DNA from: Salinisphaera sp002433465
GTDB lineage: Bacteria > Pseudomonadota > Gammaproteobacteria > Nevskiales > Salinisphaeraceae
NCBI RefSeq assembly: GCF_040361435.1
Contig: NZ_APNL01000002.1
Location: forward strand, 186,001-250,000
Length of the DNA stretch: 64,000 bases
Reading direction: 5' to 3'
The notes under the pieces were generated by a model. The model worked only from the letters and a program-made list of their open reading frames with translations, did not search any database and had not been told where the DNA came from. Position 1 is the stretch's first letter. Each line of letters opens with the position of its first letter. A program made the translations under genes and the position numbers. Positions 61,193 through 64,000 of this stretch are shown one piece after another.

Positions 61193-62602
61193 TTAGCAGG
61201 AGTAGTACATGTCGAACTCGGCCGGGTGCGTGCTCATCTTCATGCGCAGCACTTCTTCCATCTTGAGTTCGATATAGCCGTCGATCAGATCGTCGGTGAA
61301 CACGTCACCCTTCTTGAGGAATTCGCGGTCTTCGTCGAGGGCCTTGAGCGCTTCTTCCAGCGACTGGGCCACGGTCGGAATCGCTTTTTCCTCTTCCGGC
61401 GGCAGATCGTAGAGATCCTTGTCCATGGCTTCGCCCGGATGGATCTTGTTCTGGATGCCGTCGAGGCCCGCCATCATCATCACCGCAAAGGCGAGATAGG
61501 GGTTGGCGGTCGGATCGGGGAAACGCACCTCGATACGACGTGCCTTCGGGCTGGAAACCCACGGAATACGGATCGAAGCGGAACGGTTGCGCGCCGAGTA
61601 GGCCAGTAGCACCGGCGCCTCGAAGCCCTTGACCAGACGCTTGTAGCTGTTCGTGGAGGCATTGGCAAAGGCGTTGATGGCCTTGGCATGCTTGATGATG
61701 CCGCCGATATAGAACAGCGCCTCTTCGGACAGGCCGCCGTACTCTTCACCGGAGAAGATGTTCTTGCCGTCCTTGGACAGCGACTGATGCACGTGCATAC
61801 CGGAGCCGTTGTCGCCAACCAGGGGCTTGGGCATGAACGTCGCCGTGCGGCCGAAGCTGTGGGCGACGTTGTGCACGCAGTACTTGTAGATCAGCGTTTC
61901 GTCGGCCTTCTTGACCAGCGTGTTGAACAGCATGCCGATCTCGCCCTGGCCCGCGGTGCCCACTTCATGATGGTGCACTTCAACGGTCAGGCCCATTTCT
62001 TCCATGGCCAGACACATGGCCGAACGCATGTCCTGATGGGAATCGACCGGCGGGACCGGGAAGTAGCCGCCCTTGATACCCGGACGATGGCCCATGTTGC
62101 CTTCCGGATACTGCTTGGCGCTGTTCCAGTAGCCTTCTTCGGAGTCGATCGCGAAGCCGGCGCCCTTCATTTCGTTCTGCCAGGTCACCGAATCGAACAC
62201 GAAGAACTCGGCTTCAGGGCCGAAATAGGCGGTGTCGGCGATGCCGGTCGAGGCCAGATAGGCTTCGGCACGCTTGGCGACGGTACGCGGGTCGCGCTCG
62301 TAGCCCATCATGGTGTTGGGTTCGAGTACGTCGCAGCGGATGATGACCGTGGGTTCTTCGAAGAACGGGTCCAGCACCGCCGTGCTGTCGTCGGGCATGA
62401 GCACCATGTCCGACTCGTTGATGCCTTTCCAGCCGTCGATCGACGAGCCGTCGAACATCTTGCCTTCTTCCATGAACTCTTCGTCGACGATATGCGCAGG
62501 CATCGTCACGTGTTGTTCCTTGCCGCGCGTATCGCAGAAGCGGAAGTCGACGAACTTCGCCTCGGTTTCCTTGATCAGCTTGAGCGCTTCGCTACTCGCC
62601 AT
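61193..62602 (-). CDS. glnA: Glutamine synthetase, type I
   Basis: 469 residues. Makes glutamine from glutamate, ammonia and ATP. Family motifs: MFDGSSIDGW near 49, metal-binding FGPEAEFFVFD near 127, NGSGMHVHQS near 265, KRLVKGFEAPV near 320, and the adenylylation tyrosine in DKDLYDLPPEE near 398, so GlnE control is expected. The ATG at 62600-62602 follows AAGGAGT. Controlled by a sigma-54 promoter and NtrC boxes upstream. Confidence 0.98.
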   Translation of the reverse strand: MASSEALKLIKETEAKFVDFRFCDTRGKEQHVTMPAHIVDEEFMEEGKMFDGSSIDGWKGINESDMVLMPDDSTAVLDPFFEEPTVIIRCDVLEPNTMMGYERDPRTVAKRAEAYLASTGIADTAYFGPEAEFFVFDSVTWQNEMKGAGFAIDSEEGYWNSAKQYPEGNMGHRPGIKGGYFPVPPVDSHQDMRSAMCLAMEEMGLTVEVHHHEVGTAGQGEIGMLFNTLVKKADETLIYKYCVHNVAHSFGRTATFMPKPLVGDNGSGMHVHQSLSKDGKNIFSGEEYGGLSEEALFYIGGIIKHAKAINAFANASTNSYKRLVKGFEAPVLLAYSARNRSASIRIPWVSSPKARRIEVRFPDPTANPYLAFAVMMMAGLDGIQNKIHPGEAMDKDLYDLPPEEEKAIPTVAQSLEEALKALDEDREFLKKGDVFTDDLIDGYIELKMEEVLRMKMSTHPAEFDMYYSC

Positions 62603-62671
62603 TGATGACTCCTTGTATGTAGAACCCGTTCGAACTGTCTGGTGCAGAGCAACGAGGATAGCCACTATAAA

Positions 62672-62687
62672 GGCAGAATCCGTGCCA
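62672..62687 (-). promoter_or_regulatory. Sigma-54 promoter of glnA
   Basis: Minus strand TGGCACG-GATT-CTGCC: perfect -24 element and a one-mismatch -12 element at correct spacing. Predicted start about 62662, leader about 60 nt. Confidence 0.85.
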
Positions 62688-62727
62688 CGTCATCTTTGCC
62701 TTTTTTCGGGTCAAGCAGCGCCATACC

Positions 62728-62793
62728 GCACCATTAAAGAGCAATGACAGCACTTAAATAGTGCGTAGAGGCTTTTCTGCACCGTTTTGACGC
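62728..62793. promoter_or_regulatory. NtrC enhancer of glnA
   Basis: A perfect GCAC-N7-GTGC box at 62750-62764 (GCACTTAAATAGTGC), with weaker boxes on each side: GCAC-N7-GAGC at 62728-62742 and GCAC-N7-ACGC at 62779-62793. Spacings of 22 and 29 bp approximate two and three helical turns. The array lies 40-105 bp upstream of the sigma-54 promoter, suited to DNA looping. Confidence 0.8.
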
Positions 62794-62861
62794 AGGGTCG
62801 GGCTAGACCATGAAAGAGGCCTGTTTCGTTATACTCCGCGCTCGAACACAGGACAGTTTGC

Positions 62862-63754
<893 letters not shown>

Positions 63755-63758
<4 letters not shown>

Positions 63759-64000
63759 CCGCCGCTACGCTACTCATCGAAATCGGGGTGGAAGAACTGC
63801 CCCCCAAGGCCATGCGCACGCTTGCCGATGCCTTTGCCGAGGGTGTGACGAGCGCGCTGTCCGAAGCAGGGCTCGCACTGGGCGCCACGACCCGCTACGC
63901 CACCCCGCGCCGGCTGGCCGTGGCGATCGCGGAGGTCGCCGCGGCGACCGACCCGGTCGCGGTGGAAAAAGCCGGGCCGACGCTTGCCATCGCCTATGAC
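63755..64000 (+). CDS. glyS: Glycyl-tRNA synthetase beta subunit, N-terminal part
   Basis: 82 residues of the start before the window ends. TLLIEIGVEELPPKAMRTLADAF and TPRRLAVAI are the standard beginning of GlyS, the tRNA-binding subunit. ATGA overlap with glyQ. Confidence 0.96.

Overview
The window is a contiguous stretch of high-GC gammaproteobacterial chromosome. Several gene orders are typical of the class: polA next to engB, cytochrome c4 and dsbA; glnA, a DUF4124 gene, ntrB and ntrC in a row; glyQ-glyS; lptM-lysA; tamA-tamB. The high GC, many acidic proteins, a DcaP-type porin and the overall gene content suggest a salt-tolerant marine lineage such as Salinisphaera. The genus is an inference; no rRNA or tRNA gene is present to settle it.

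Layout. Positions 1-4.1 kb hold a frameshifted MFS transporter, glpQ, tesB and two overlapping hotdog thioesterases, all on the minus strand. From 4.2 to 16 kb are a LON-domain protein, an L,D-transpeptidase lipoprotein coupled to an M15 peptidase, a tandem DUF302 lipoprotein, a voltage-sensor-like membrane protein coupled to a patatin, a ligase-associated exonuclease without its usual ligase, a TPR-sulfotransferase and the DcaP-like porin. From 16 to 24 kb are a cN-I type 5'-nucleotidase, MtfA, and a divergent lipid or acid metabolism cluster (SDR, saccharopine-dehydrogenase-like protein, histidine phosphatase, TetR, APH-type kinase, GST) around a 20-bp palindrome. From 24.5 to 28.8 kb is a methionine-salvage region (mtnB, C, D and A) interrupted by a MerR regulator and its likely target. 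manC-manB follow, then two genes ending in a Cds6/NTF2-like domain, the second an L,D-transpeptidase, then dsbA, cytochrome c4 and engB.

The most unusual segment is the engB-polA gap (37.05-38.28 kb). It holds a small gene behind a Fur-box-like site and, on the opposite strand, three tandem copies of an sRNA-like unit of about 110 nt. Each copy has a sigma-E/AlgU-like promoter (GAAC, 16-17 nt hexamer spacing, TCTGA or TCTTA), a 5' hairpin whose stem differs between copies but stays paired, two hairpins with C-rich loops and an intrinsic terminator. This is the position of Spot 42 in enterics and ErsA in Pseudomonas. The first C-rich loop of all three copies is a perfect 12-nt complement of the ribosome binding site of the DcaP-like porin gene in this window, which suggests envelope-stress control of a porin by a triplicated sRNA.

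From 41 to 64 kb are lysA-lptM, the glutathione-dependent formaldehyde pathway (frmA, fghA), an esterase, a DedA protein, tamA-tamB, an S9 peptidase, an NRDE protein, NDH-2, and the nitrogen-control genes ntrC, ntrB and glnA with recognisable NtrC boxes and sigma-54 promoters, ending in glyQ and the start of glyS. Several intergenic gaps carry dispersed structured repeats. Three copies of one family end exactly at the stop codon of the neighbouring gene.
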